A DNA stretch of 64,000 nt. It comes from Winogradskyella sp046545555. Lineage in GTDB: Bacteria; Bacteroidota; Bacteroidia; Flavobacteriales; Flavobacteriaceae. Shown here in pieces: positions 1 through 9,229 of the stretch. Under the pieces are notes generated by a model, which had not been told where the DNA came from, did no database searches, and was given only the letters and a program-made list of their open reading frames with translations. Location of the stretch: NCBI RefSeq assembly GCF_046545555.1, contig NZ_JBHZTH010000001.1, positions 2,124,310-2,188,309 of the forward strand, given 5' to 3'. Made by a program: the position numbers and the translations under genes. Each line of letters opens with the position of its first letter. The stretch's first letter is position 1.

Positions 1-1350
1 TCAGATAAAGATGTTATTGATTTTACAGTTGTTTATTTTGAAGCTTTAATTGACGAAATTCAATTACGAAAAAGTAGTTTAGAGCATACAGAAACAATTG
101 AAGATAGAACGTATAAACTTGAGAATTCAGAATTTGCTGTTTCTGGTTGGGAGAATATATTCTCAGGTACAGCAGTAAGTGTCGAATTCAATAAAATTCA
201 ATTTGAACAAATTGTAGGTAATAAAGATGCAAAACACTTTGCACGACGATTAACAGAGCGCTTATTAAGTTATGATTTTGAAGCGAAGAAAAATCCGTTT
301 CAAGAGTTAGGAGGCTTTATGCCAGTTTTTATGGGTTATGGTATTCCTGGTACAGGAAAAAGTATGCTTATCGCTGCCATAGCAACCCGATTAAAAGAGC
401 ATAGTGAAAATTTAGATATCCCATTCCTTTTTCATCCAATGCCAGATACTTTAATTTCTACATTTCAGGGTGGTTCTGCAGAAAAAATGGTAGAGTGGAT
501 GAAACCGCTGCAAGATCCAACACGTTTAATTTTCGCACCAATAGATGATGCAGAAAATAATTTACAAGAAAGGACGACGCAAGGAGTTTCCGCAGGTGTA
601 AAAGAGGTCATAGGTGTCTTTTTAAGGTACACAGAAGGTGCTTATGCGGTTAACTATGGTAATAGCTCAGTTGGGCTGTTTACTAATCTTCCTGAGATGT
701 TAGATAAAGCCGTAATTTCTCGAGTACAAGGCCGATTTAAAATAGATGGTGCTCGTAATGAGAAGGATTTTGTAGATCAGGATCACTTATGGTGGAGAAA
801 ATTAGAAGACACAATGCCCGATTTTATAAATATGAGTAATCCAAAAGATTATAATTATTTAGATGCACAACAAGTTGCAAAGAATTTAGGTGAGATTTTA
901 GATAAAACAGATAAACCAACTGAAGAACGTGTTTTAGAGACTTTCGATAGAGTTTCAAGTAAATATAAGGATGATGAGCATATGTTCTATGCGCATTTAT
1001 ATACAGAGATTCAGAAAGTATTTCCGTTCTTTTCATCTAGAGATGTTCGTAACATACAAAAAGCAGTATCGTTACGATTAACGGATTTTGATTTAGAAAC
1101 CGATTGGTTCGAAAACCCAGAAGTATACTTTAAGAAGGATTATGAAACAAAATTTGGCATGTTACAAGAGTTGATGCGATCTAATATGAAAGGTTTGGAT
1201 TTTAGTGATATAAGACGACAAGAAGTAGTGCGTTACTTAGATAATGTTGCTACTATTGCCGATACTGACTTTAAGCGTAAAGTTGATGCTAGAATTAGCC
1301 AGATGAACATAGAAACTGAAGCAAGAGAGCAGTATGGAAAAAGAGATTAA
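1..1350 (+). CDS. AAA+ family ATPase, 5'-partial
   Basis: The reading frame is open from the first base, so the true start lies left of the window and the Met at 319 is internal. A Walker A motif GIPGTGKS is encoded at 340-363, and a Walker B-like segment (LIFAPIDDAENN) at about 523-561. A later stretch (LPEMLDKAVISRVQGRF) resembles the sensor and arginine-finger region of AAA+ proteins. About 450 residues are visible. It heads a plus-strand run of seven genes to 6679 with mostly short gaps, which suggests an operon with membrane proteins. The substrate is not evident. The AAA+ assignment is secure; the role is unknown. Confidence 0.8.
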   Translation, partial: SDKDVIDFTVVYFEALIDEIQLRKSSLEHTETIEDRTYKLENSEFAVSGWENIFSGTAVSVEFNKIQFEQIVGNKDAKHFARRLTERLLSYDFEAKKNPFQELGGFMPVFMGYGIPGTGKSMLIAAIATRLKEHSENLDIPFLFHPMPDTLISTFQGGSAEKMVEWMKPLQDPTRLIFAPIDDAENNLQERTTQGVSAGVKEVIGVFLRYTEGAYAVNYGNSSVGLFTNLPEMLDKAVISRVQGRFKIDGARNEKDFVDQDHLWWRKLEDTMPDFINMSNPKDYNYLDAQQVAKNLGEILDKTDKPTEERVLETFDRVSSKYKDDEHMFYAHLYTEIQKVFPFFSSRDVRNIQKAVSLRLTDFDLETDWFENPEVYFKKDYETKFGMLQELMRSNMKGLDFSDIRRQEVVRYLDNVATIADTDFKRKVDARISQMNIETEAREQYGKRD

Positions 1351-1358
1351 CAGCATTG

Positions 1359-1392
1359 GTCATTGCGAGGACAAAGGACGCAGCAATCTCAT
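1359..1392. repeat. Short palindromic intergenic repeat (REP-like)
   Basis: The 63-bp gap between the ATPase and the Nudix gene holds an imperfect palindrome with ATTGCG on one side and CGCAGCAAT on the other. I recall similar 'CATTGCGAGG...GCAATCTC' elements scattered between genes in Flavobacteriaceae. This is the only copy noticed in the window, so the repeat status rests on family knowledge. Confidence 0.5.
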
Positions 1393-1413
1393 TCTAAAGA
1401 AAGAATTAAGTAA

Positions 1414-2010
1414 ATGCAAAACCTAAAAAACATAATAAAAACAACCCTTTCAAAAGAATGGGCCACTTTAGATCGCATAGACTACGATTACCAATTTAAA
1501 AACTGCAAATGGAAGCGTCTGTCTCGTGAAACCTATAATCGCGGTAATGGTGCAGCTATATTGTTGTATAATAAAGCGAAAGCAACTGTAATATTAACAA
1601 GGCAATTTAGGATGCCAATTTATGAGACTACACCAAATGAGAGCATGTCAATTGAAGCTTGTGCAGGTGCTATCGATAATAATGATTCAGCATTAGAGAC
1701 AATTATTAGAGAAACTGAAGAAGAGGTAGGATATAAGATAAGTAATGCTAAGCAAGTATTAACAGCTTATACATCACCAGGGGCATTAACTGAGAAAATG
1801 TATTTATTTGTTGCAGAGTATAATGATAGAATGAAATTTAATGAAGGAGGTGGGTTAGATGCGGAAGATGAGGAGATTGAAGTATTAGAATTACCATTTT
1901 CACAAACACTAGAGATGGTTAAAAATGAAGAGATTATCGATGCTAAAACAATTATGCTTTTACAATATGCTCAAATAAATGACTTGTTGCAATCAGCAAA
2001 ACAAAATTAA
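1414..2010 (+). CDS. Nudix hydrolase (NudK-like)
   Basis: A protein of 198 residues with a recognisable Nudix box at about residues 87-109 (GAIDNNDSALETIIRETEEE followed by VGY). The first Glu of the consensus is Asp here; the catalytic REx-EE core is intact. The preceding segment (TRQFRMPIYE...EACAG) fits the ADP-ribose/GDP-mannose pyrophosphatase branch, enzymes that cleave nucleoside diphosphates linked to sugars. The substrate is inferred only from overall resemblance. It lies 63 bp after the AAA+ gene, and the next start codon follows its stop by one base. Confidence 0.85.
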   Translation: MQNLKNIIKTTLSKEWATLDRIDYDYQFKNCKWKRLSRETYNRGNGAAILLYNKAKATVILTRQFRMPIYETTPNESMSIEACAGAIDNNDSALETIIRETEEEVGYKISNAKQVLTAYTSPGALTEKMYLFVAEYNDRMKFNEGGGLDAEDEEIEVLELPFSQTLEMVKNEEIIDAKTIMLLQYAQINDLLQSAKQN

Positions 2011-2011
2011 T

Positions 2012-2260
2012 ATGGATTTAAAAGATAAATCAACTGAAAAATTGAAAGGAGAGTTAAAAGGCCTTAAAATGATTACAGGAGTTTTAATAGGTGTTTTAGG
2101 TTTATTATTTATTGTATGCGTTTACGGATTAATTACCAAAGAAGACAACAGTACTTTTACAGCATTAATAGTTGTACCATTGGCTTTGAGCGCAATTATT
2201 CCATTGAATTATGGAAATATGAAAAAGATTAAAAAGGAATTAGAATCGAGAAATCAATAA
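2012..2260 (+). CDS. Small membrane protein, unknown
   Basis: An 82-residue protein starting with MDLKDKSTEK at 2012, one base after the Nudix stop. The frame is open further upstream to 1979, but that start would overlap the Nudix gene. After a charged N-terminus there are two hydrophobic segments (about residues 21-41 and 50-65) and a basic C-terminal tail (MKKIKKELESRNQ). No family is recognised. The tight spacing implies co-transcription with the Nudix gene. Confidence 0.65.
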   Translation: MDLKDKSTEKLKGELKGLKMITGVLIGVLGLLFIVCVYGLITKEDNSTFTALIVVPLALSAIIPLNYGNMKKIKKELESRNQ

Positions 2261-2302
2261 TTATTAGAAAAGAAAAATAGATTACCGCTTTACGTCAACA
2301 AG

Positions 2303-3538
2303 ATGAACAAATTAAAAGAAGCAAATTTATATAGAAGTGAACTCATTCCTGTGAGTGGAAAATTAGTAGAGCGTTATAACAAGTGCCTAAAAACATTAGG
2401 CTTCAGTGAAACAAAACTAAAGTCCTTTTCTATTGATGGAGTAGGTTGGAGTCCAGAAGTTGCAGAAGAAAAAAAGGATACGCAATATCTTAATCATGGT
2501 GATGCAAATCCACATGGTATTATTATATCTCCGTTGCAGAAAGGCAAGCCCGTTTATTTACCTTTTCATTCATTCGATAGAGAAATGATGCAACATGTGT
2601 TTAGAACACATGGTGCAAAAATTAACAATATTACTAGAGACTCTGCTATTTGTATTGATTTTGATCAAGATATAGATGTCTTCTACGAACCCTTAGATGT
2701 CTTAAAATACGATGATGTAAGTATTACATTCAGGCTAATTGATAATCTTGAGGAGAAACAAAAAGAACAACTTCGACTAGTCGACAAGTTTAGAAAGGAC
2801 AATAACTTTATAGACGAAAACATTCATAAGGAGCTCTTAGATTCGGCAAAAAAGTACGGTGATTTAAGAGAGAGAGATTTAAAACTTCACCCATTACATT
2901 TTTCTACAGGTTCATTCTATACAAGAGCTTTTGATGGCGTTTATTTACTTAGAGATTTTATAAAACCGATTGTTATTTTTGAAAGTAAAGAAAATTATAA
3001 AGAAGCCATAAAAGATACTATACACGACGTATTGATTTATCATATTGCGCAACCTGAGTTGGTGGATAAACTTAAAGATCATATTATTATTGAATGCGAC
3101 TTAGAATCCATGGTAAAAACACCAAATTATGAACGGATTAAAAAATATGAATTATTTCAATTTTTAAAAGAGACACAGCACCCAATTAAAGATATTTTAG
3201 ACAGTAAGCCTTTATTTAAAAGTTATTTAAATAAAATTGATATTAAGTCAAGAAAACAGGTCATGGGAGCAGAATTATATCTCGAAAAACTAGAACGTAG
3301 TAATGCTCATAAAGTAGAAGATTTGGTTGAACAGTCTATGTATTTTGCCCTTCATCAACCGCATTCGTCATTATCAGCCAATCATCGCGATTTAATTCAT
3401 AAGTTGTTGATTAACATTGCGCCAAAGGATGTTTTATTCTTGTATTGGTATGATAAAGAACAGTTTTATAAGAATTATGAGACTTGGGATGATTCCTTTA
3501 AGGAGTGGGTGATAAAGACCATTAGTAACAATATCTAA
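2303..3538 (+). CDS. Uncharacterised 411-residue protein
   Basis: No family is recognised. The protein is soluble-looking, with no signal peptide or membrane segment, and is rich in Lys, Asp and Leu with helical stretches in the second half. Two blocks may be conserved: GWSPEVAEEKK, NHGDANPHGI near the N-terminus and HPLHFSTGSFYTRAFDG in the middle. It begins 42 bp after the small membrane protein and is followed 41 bp later by another membrane protein, so it probably belongs to the same unit as the AAA+ ATPase. Confidence 0.75.
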   Translation: MNKLKEANLYRSELIPVSGKLVERYNKCLKTLGFSETKLKSFSIDGVGWSPEVAEEKKDTQYLNHGDANPHGIIISPLQKGKPVYLPFHSFDREMMQHVFRTHGAKINNITRDSAICIDFDQDIDVFYEPLDVLKYDDVSITFRLIDNLEEKQKEQLRLVDKFRKDNNFIDENIHKELLDSAKKYGDLRERDLKLHPLHFSTGSFYTRAFDGVYLLRDFIKPIVIFESKENYKEAIKDTIHDVLIYHIAQPELVDKLKDHIIIECDLESMVKTPNYERIKKYELFQFLKETQHPIKDILDSKPLFKSYLNKIDIKSRKQVMGAELYLEKLERSNAHKVEDLVEQSMYFALHQPHSSLSANHRDLIHKLLINIAPKDVLFLYWYDKEQFYKNYETWDDSFKEWVIKTISNNI

Positions 3539-3579
3539 CATTTTTAGACTAATTTTATAAGAAACTAAAACAAAACACC

Positions 3580-4116
3580 ATGGGACTAGAACTTGTTATA
3601 TTTATTGCAGCCATATTATTTGGAATATTTCTCTATTGGAGAGAGTCTAATGGAAACGGAGCCTATCGCTTTTTAAACAAAGTAGTTAATAGTAAAGAAC
3701 TGCAAATGAGTGCAGATAATCCAAAAGGATTTATTTATAAACAAGCATTCTTACCACGATTAATTTTTGTTATTTCTTTGGTACTAATTTCAGCTTTAAT
3801 TGTAGAGTTTTTAACTCCACTCGCTGTATTTTCAAGTTATAATGGCATTTCGATGTTTTCTTCTTTTGCGGTTGGTACATTAATAGGGACTTATGTTGCA
3901 GGTTTTGTCATTAAGTCGTCTGAAGTAATTGAAACTCAAAGTGAATCGATAGAAGATAAGTTTGACGATGTTGTAGAAAAAGGTAAAGATTTTCTTCAAG
4001 ATTTAAAAAATAAAGACACCAAGGTGGTAGAAGAAGCTAAAGCAGAAATTAAAACTGAACCAGTAGTAGAAAAACAAAGTGCACGTGACCGTTTAAAGGA
4101 TAAGGGTCTCATGTAG
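3580..4116 (+). CDS. Membrane protein with charged C-terminal tail
   Basis: A 178-residue protein with an N-terminal hydrophobic segment (about residues 4-20), two more at about 59-83 and 92-112, then a long acidic/basic, probably coiled tail (about 115-178) facing one compartment. No family is recognised. The start is the only early ATG. It precedes a second larger membrane protein by 108 bp in the same orientation. Confidence 0.75.
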   Translation: MGLELVIFIAAILFGIFLYWRESNGNGAYRFLNKVVNSKELQMSADNPKGFIYKQAFLPRLIFVISLVLISALIVEFLTPLAVFSSYNGISMFSSFAVGTLIGTYVAGFVIKSSEVIETQSESIEDKFDDVVEKGKDFLQDLKNKDTKVVEEAKAEIKTEPVVEKQSARDRLKDKGLM

Positions 4117-4224
4117 TAAGTCATTACCATTAATAAAGGAATGTAGTAGTCTTTTAGAAAAGATTTTAAAATAAGGATTACAATAGCTAAATTAAAACTG
4201 ACTTAACAACGACAAACACATATT

Positions 4225-5919
4225 ATGATAAAATCATATTGGAATAAAGGCGGAAAACAAAAACGTATTACAGTTTTTGTAATACTACTTATATTAATAT
4301 TACTCTTCTTTTTTAGAGACGATTATCAACCTGTATTACTGTTTGTAAGAAAGTATCTCTTTATAATTTTAGTAAGTCTATTGGTTTTATTTTTAGGACT
4401 AAGAAAGTTTAGAAAGACTTCAAGTACAGTTGGTAGATTAGGTATTTTGGGATTACTAATTGTATTTTTCGGATTGCTTTATGTTTCCGGTTGGCATTAT
4501 AAAATGTATGATTATATGAAGACTTACAATGTCTTTAATAATCTTAATAAGGTAGAGATAGAAGAATTGCCACTAACTCAAAACGAACGTATTCAACCAC
4601 TGAGAAATGTATTCTCTATGGCCAATGAGAGTGTAGGTGAAACTAAAGATGTATCCTTGCCACATTTAGTTAGGATTGGTACTGAAAATAAATGGACCAT
4701 GGCTATTCAACCGAGTGAAAAGTATGTGATGCAGCAAATCAGTGATAATACTGAAGAAGTATTTTCTGTAAGCAGTACTACTCCATTTCCACGTTTTTCT
4801 AATGAAAACCGTATACCTGTTACGTTTTCAATAGGTGAGTCCTTAAAATTTAGCAGAAACACTTACAATGCTGTTGTACAACGTTTTAATCCATGGATGC
4901 TAGTTAACTATGAACCAAGCGATACCTTTTATATGAAAAACGATTCTGGGTCATGGGTACAGGTTGTGAGCCTAATTAAATGGAAAGGCTTCTTTTTTCC
5001 ATATCCTTCGTTTGGTGGCGTAATGATTATTGATAATGGAGAACACGATGTTAATGATTATATAGAACGTATTACTATTGGAAAAGGAACATTTGTGAGT
5101 CCAGAAGAGATTAAAAATTATCCTTTTCTTACCAAGCAAAATACACTATCAGAGAAAGTGTCTCAACTACAAGCAGAATCTTTAAAATTTTTAGGAGGAT
5201 TTAGTGATCCATTACCATGGAATATGGAGACCGCAGTTAAGATTCCTTTAATGCCAAAAGATCAAAACCAACAACCTTATGTTACGGATTTTGATTTTGC
5301 TGGTTCAAACTCAGATGCCTATAGTGGTTTATATCACTGGTTTGGATTAGAACCTGTTGGTGATGAGCGTACGAGTTTAAGTTACAGTGTATTTATTCCT
5401 GCAGATGGAACTGATAAAATGTATTATTACGACCATGCAACCAAAAAACAAGGTTATGCAGGTGTATCAGCAATGCCTTTAAAAGTAAAAGAATCGCGTA
5501 AGGAGTATGACTGGAATGCAAGTACACCTGTTGAGTTTAGACCATATATTAAAGATATAGCAGGTAGAAAACGTATGTTCTTTTTAGGAACAATATCGTC
5601 CATAAGCGATACTAACGATCAACAATTTGATGGTTCAGCAACACCAGATTTAGTGTTGATAGATAGTGAATATCGTGATGTGATTTGGATAGACGTAAAA
5701 CATCCAAGCACTTGGGACGAAACCGTCTATGGTCAACTAAACGAAGCTTGGAGATCTAGTGAGGGTATCGGTTATTACTACAAAGAAGAGCCAAAGGACG
5801 AAGACATTATAAAACAATCATTAGACACTCTAAAAACCATACCTAAAGTAGAGAATAATACAAATAAAATTGAAGCGCTTCAGCGTGAATTAGATTCTTT
5901 GAAAGCCGTTGAAAATTAA
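4225..5919 (+). CDS. Uncharacterised membrane-anchored protein, 564 aa
   Basis: Three hydrophobic segments occupy the first ~95 residues, starting with VFVILLILILLFFF. About 450 residues of apparently globular, extracytoplasmic-type sequence rich in Tyr, Pro and Trp follow. The C-terminus (about 535-564) is a short heptad-like helix. No known domain is recognised. The large soluble part with aromatic patches could bind a ligand or partner, but this is a guess. Its stop overlaps the start region of the next gene by 11 bp. Confidence 0.75.
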   Translation: MIKSYWNKGGKQKRITVFVILLILILLFFFRDDYQPVLLFVRKYLFIILVSLLVLFLGLRKFRKTSSTVGRLGILGLLIVFFGLLYVSGWHYKMYDYMKTYNVFNNLNKVEIEELPLTQNERIQPLRNVFSMANESVGETKDVSLPHLVRIGTENKWTMAIQPSEKYVMQQISDNTEEVFSVSSTTPFPRFSNENRIPVTFSIGESLKFSRNTYNAVVQRFNPWMLVNYEPSDTFYMKNDSGSWVQVVSLIKWKGFFFPYPSFGGVMIIDNGEHDVNDYIERITIGKGTFVSPEEIKNYPFLTKQNTLSEKVSQLQAESLKFLGGFSDPLPWNMETAVKIPLMPKDQNQQPYVTDFDFAGSNSDAYSGLYHWFGLEPVGDERTSLSYSVFIPADGTDKMYYYDHATKKQGYAGVSAMPLKVKESRKEYDWNASTPVEFRPYIKDIAGRKRMFFLGTISSISDTNDQQFDGSATPDLVLIDSEYRDVIWIDVKHPSTWDETVYGQLNEAWRSSEGIGYYYKEEPKDEDIIKQSLDTLKTIPKVENNTNKIEALQRELDSLKAVEN

Positions 5920-6679
5920 TAGCTATGAACCGAAGGTTATAAAGGCTAATAAATTATTTGGCGTAACATTCTATCAAAGAAAACGTATTGCTGAAAATAA
6001 AGTCATTCTCGATTTTGAGCCAGTGCATTGTGATGATATAGGTCTATACGTTATAGGTAAGTATCCAAGACTTAAGTACAATAGCACTTCTTTCAATGAA
6101 GATTTTAATTGGCAATGGCATGTAATTGTCACAATTAGGCTTACTATCCTTAATCTCATAAATAAAGGAGTTATAGATGTTATTAAGGTTGAAGATAAGG
6201 TAACCTATTTGTATAAATCATTTCCAAGAATAGATACTGACTATTATTTTAAAGTAACAGATATACAAAAAGATAAAGATTGGTTTTCTCAATTAGTTTA
6301 TAAGACGATTAATGAGGTTAACCAAAGAAAAAAAACTAATTTATTTGGTTATATTAAGTCAATTTTAGATAATATAATTTACCCTCAAAGCACTTATAAA
6401 AATCCTGCTAGAGCATTTTTAATTCAAATATTGAGAAAATATACCAAAGCCTTTCCTTGGATTCAAATAGAAGCAAAATCTAAGTATTTAGGACTATTAG
6501 AAAACCATAGTTTAAAGGTTGCAGAAATCTATATTCCTAGAATTAGTATGCAACACCAAGCTTTATCAAATACAGACAATAACCTTTTTAGAAGTAGTAA
6601 AACTTATGCGAACTTTTGTAAATGTTTAAACTACGAAATTGAAAAAGATTTTAAACGTAGACTTGCAAATAGAAATTAA
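5909..6679 (+). CDS. Uncharacterised protein with TTG start
   Basis: No ATG occurs early in this frame. The best start is TTG at 5909, giving 256 residues and an 11-bp overlap with the upstream gene, typical of translational coupling. The protein is basic, without signal peptide or clear membrane segment, and ends in a cluster of Lys/Arg (EKDFKRRLANRN). No family is recognised. It closes the plus-strand run that starts with the AAA+ ATPase; the next gene is convergent. Confidence 0.7.
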   Translation: MKINSYEPKVIKANKLFGVTFYQRKRIAENKVILDFEPVHCDDIGLYVIGKYPRLKYNSTSFNEDFNWQWHVIVTIRLTILNLINKGVIDVIKVEDKVTYLYKSFPRIDTDYYFKVTDIQKDKDWFSQLVYKTINEVNQRKKTNLFGYIKSILDNIIYPQSTYKNPARAFLIQILRKYTKAFPWIQIEAKSKYLGLLENHSLKVAEIYIPRISMQHQALSNTDNNLFRSSKTYANFCKCLNYEIEKDFKRRLANRN

Positions 6680-6752
6680 AAAACGCAAATTATTTGATGT
6701 AATTAATATACTCTTCGAAAAAGATGTGAATTATTACAAGGACAATAATATT

Positions 6753-7217
6753 TTAGAGTTCTAACAACATCTTTATATCGCTGCGTTTATAAGGACTATT
6801 AGCTTCAAGTTCTAATTCCTTAAATCCATATTTTCTATATAAATAGATAGCATTTTCTAATTTGGTATTAGAGTAGAGTAGTAGTGCTTTTAGATTTTGT
6901 GCTTTTCCAAAGTCAATACAATGTTGTAATAAAAGCTGACCAATTTTTTGTCCACGTTCTTCTGGTAAAACAGACATTTTAGTAAGTTCTAAAATCCCGT
7001 CAGTATCTGTAGGCATTAAAGCAACTGTTCCCACAATTTTATCATTTTTCATGGCAAAGAATATAAAACCTCCTTTGTTAATAATATAGGTGTTGGGTTT
7101 ACTTAAAACTTCTTCATCAAAAGGTTCAACATAGAAAAAAGTTTTAAGCCATTCTATGTTTAAATCATAGAAACTACGAGCGTATACTTTATCAAAATCT
7201 ATAATTCTAATTGCCAT
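6753..7217 (-). CDS. GNAT-family N-acetyltransferase
   Basis: A 154-residue protein with the GNAT fold pattern: a central strand (IVGTVALMP), the acetyl-CoA pyrophosphate loop (LPEERGQKIGQLLLQHCI, matching R/Q-x-x-G-x-G/A), and the C-terminal NAIYLYRKYGF block. The acceptor substrate cannot be read from sequence. Its start overlaps the end of the formimidoylglutamase gene by 11 bp, so the two are translated from one message. Confidence 0.88.
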   Translation of the reverse strand: MAIRIIDFDKVYARSFYDLNIEWLKTFFYVEPFDEEVLSKPNTYIINKGGFIFFAMKNDKIVGTVALMPTDTDGILELTKMSVLPEERGQKIGQLLLQHCIDFGKAQNLKALLLYSNTKLENAIYLYRKYGFKELELEANSPYKRSDIKMLLEL

Positions 7218-8220
7218 GTGCTTTTATAAAATCAGTTATTAAATACGTAATAAGTTTACCAACTTTAGTAGCCGTTTTTTTAGTTGGTGCAGCTTCACAA
7301 ATATGCAAATAACTAGCATTTTCATGTTTTGCCATGTAATGAACAAATTGTCGTGCTTGCTTTACACTAAACCCACTGGGACTCATGGCACTACTTGGTA
7401 TATTTTCAATAGCATCACAATCTATTTCAATCCCAAAATACTTGTCACAAATATGATCTAATGCTTCTTCTAACTCAGTTTCAAAGCTCAATTCGTTTCG
7501 TACTTCAATAGCGTCGTATGTATTGTACTTCATTTGTTTTAACCTTTTTAAGGTCTTAAATAACTTGTTTGAAGTATAATTTTCATGCAACCCAAAAATG
7601 AAATAATTTTTTAAAAAGCCTTGAGCAAAAGCGTAGCTAAATCCATTACCACTATGTCTGCCTTCTTCTGCTCTAAAATCCGTGTGCGCATCAAAATTTA
7701 TTACATTCATTTTAGTAGAATGAGCTAAAGCAGCTCCTTTAATATTGCCGTAGGCATTATTATGTCCACCTCCAATGATAATGGGTGTTTTACCAGTCTT
7801 AATTATAGAAGACACTAGATGTGTTACATTTTTATCAATAGCATCGACAATAGTTCTTGCCTTATTTATGTTTTTCTTATTAGGCTTTAAATTTACAATA
7901 GCACGTTCTTTAGTATAATCTAAGTGACCTAAGATTAAAATACGACTGGCTTTTGTAGCGTTGTTACTTTGCGTATTTAACAAAATTTTAATTGTGGCCT
8001 CCCAAGCTTTGTAAGTCCCTGTTTTTCCGTAATTTGCATACACACCAATATCCTCGGCAATACCAAAAATAACATAGTCAACGTCTAAATTAACAATAGC
8101 GTCGTATATGTTAGTGAGGTTAGGTAATAACTGAATATGTTCTCCAAATTTTGATTCTCCTTTACGGGCTTTTAATAAGGTATCGCGATCTTTAAGAGTA
8201 AATAAAACGAGATTATTCAT
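7207..8220 (-). CDS. hutG: Formimidoylglutamase (arginase/ureohydrolase family)
   Basis: A 337-residue ureohydrolase. Mn-binding motifs of the family are visible: GGGHN (about 152-156), NFDAHTDFR (about 175-183) and EIDCDAIE (about 247-254). The family hydrolyses guanidino-type substrates. The nearby imidazolonepropionase gene argues for N-formimidoyl-glutamate, the last step of histidine degradation, rather than arginine or agmatine. The two hut genes are separated by a plus-strand gene, and hutH and hutU are not in the window. Specificity is therefore inferred from context. Confidence 0.8.
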   Translation of the reverse strand: MNNLVLFTLKDRDTLLKARKGESKFGEHIQLLPNLTNIYDAIVNLDVDYVIFGIAEDIGVYANYGKTGTYKAWEATIKILLNTQSNNATKASRILILGHLDYTKERAIVNLKPNKKNINKARTIVDAIDKNVTHLVSSIIKTGKTPIIIGGGHNNAYGNIKGAALAHSTKMNVINFDAHTDFRAEEGRHSGNGFSYAFAQGFLKNYFIFGLHENYTSNKLFKTLKRLKQMKYNTYDAIEVRNELSFETELEEALDHICDKYFGIEIDCDAIENIPSSAMSPSGFSVKQARQFVHYMAKHENASYLHICEAAPTKKTATKVGKLITYLITDFIKAHGN

Positions 8221-8317
8221 TTGGAATTTTATTTAAAATAAATGTACAGCTTTTACATTAAACTCAGACTAAAATAGAAAAACAAGAATTGACAATAACT
8301 TAAAAAAACTAAAATTT

Positions 8318-9205
8318 ATGGAAGGTTCACAAAAAACAGGTACAGGTCTAAAAGTAGGTTTAGGCATCTTATTAGTTTTATTTTTAGGAACAGCATTTTA
8401 TGCATCTAAATTGTATACTGATAATAAAGAAACTGAGAAAACACTCACTACCGAAAAACAACAGGTAATGAATGATCTTAACAACATGGCTAAGCAATAT
8501 GACGAAGCGATTGCAGAAAGTGAAATTAAGAATGAAGATTTGGTGGCAGCAAGAGATCGTATTACTGGTCTTATGGATTCTTTAAAAGTATCTCAAAATA
8601 GTGTTAATAGCTTATGGAGGTATAAGAAGAAATTCTTAGCATTACAAGAAGAAATGGATGTATTACTTGTTGAGAATGACCGTTTAAAAGTTGAGAATGA
8701 GTATTTAGCAACGTCTTTAGACAGTACACAAGTACAATTAGCTGAGCGTACTGTTTTTACAGATTCTTTATTAGTGCAAAACACAGAATTAGCTGGTGTT
8801 GTTAAAGATGCAGCTGCTTTACAGACTGTTGGCTTAATAGGTATGGGTATTTTAGAAAGAAGTAGCGGTAAGCAAGTACCAATGGAACGCGCAAGACGAA
8901 GTGATAAAATTAAAGTATGTTTTACAGTGGCAAAAAATATGTTAACTGAAGCGGGTGATAAAGAATTATATGTACAGGTAATTGATCCTAATAACAACGT
9001 ATTAGGATCTAATGACCAAATACAGTTTGAGGATCAAGTATTAAACTACAGTTTAATAAGTCGTTTTAACTACGAAAATAGAAACTTAAATATTTGTGAA
9101 TATGTATCACCTTCTGAAGATTCTAAATTTGAAGCTGGTCGTTATAAGATAAATGTATTCAACGATAAAGAATTAATTTCGTCTTCAGAATTTTCTTTGA
9201 AATAA
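8318..9205 (+). CDS. Membrane-anchored coiled-coil protein
   Basis: A 295-residue protein with one N-terminal membrane segment (about residues 13-30), then a long heptad-rich coiled coil (about 35-150), and a C-terminal globular β-rich domain (about 165-295) with a conserved-looking VCFTVAKNMLTEAGDKELYV stretch. Such proteins are common in Flavobacteriia without an assigned role. It is divergent from hutG (97 bp apart) and convergent with hutI, sharing a terminator. Confidence 0.75.
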   Translation: MEGSQKTGTGLKVGLGILLVLFLGTAFYASKLYTDNKETEKTLTTEKQQVMNDLNNMAKQYDEAIAESEIKNEDLVAARDRITGLMDSLKVSQNSVNSLWRYKKKFLALQEEMDVLLVENDRLKVENEYLATSLDSTQVQLAERTVFTDSLLVQNTELAGVVKDAAALQTVGLIGMGILERSSGKQVPMERARRSDKIKVCFTVAKNMLTEAGDKELYVQVIDPNNNVLGSNDQIQFEDQVLNYSLISRFNYENRNLNICEYVSPSEDSKFEAGRYKINVFNDKELISSSEFSLK

Positions 9206-9229
9206 GAAATTAATATTGATTAATAGCTA

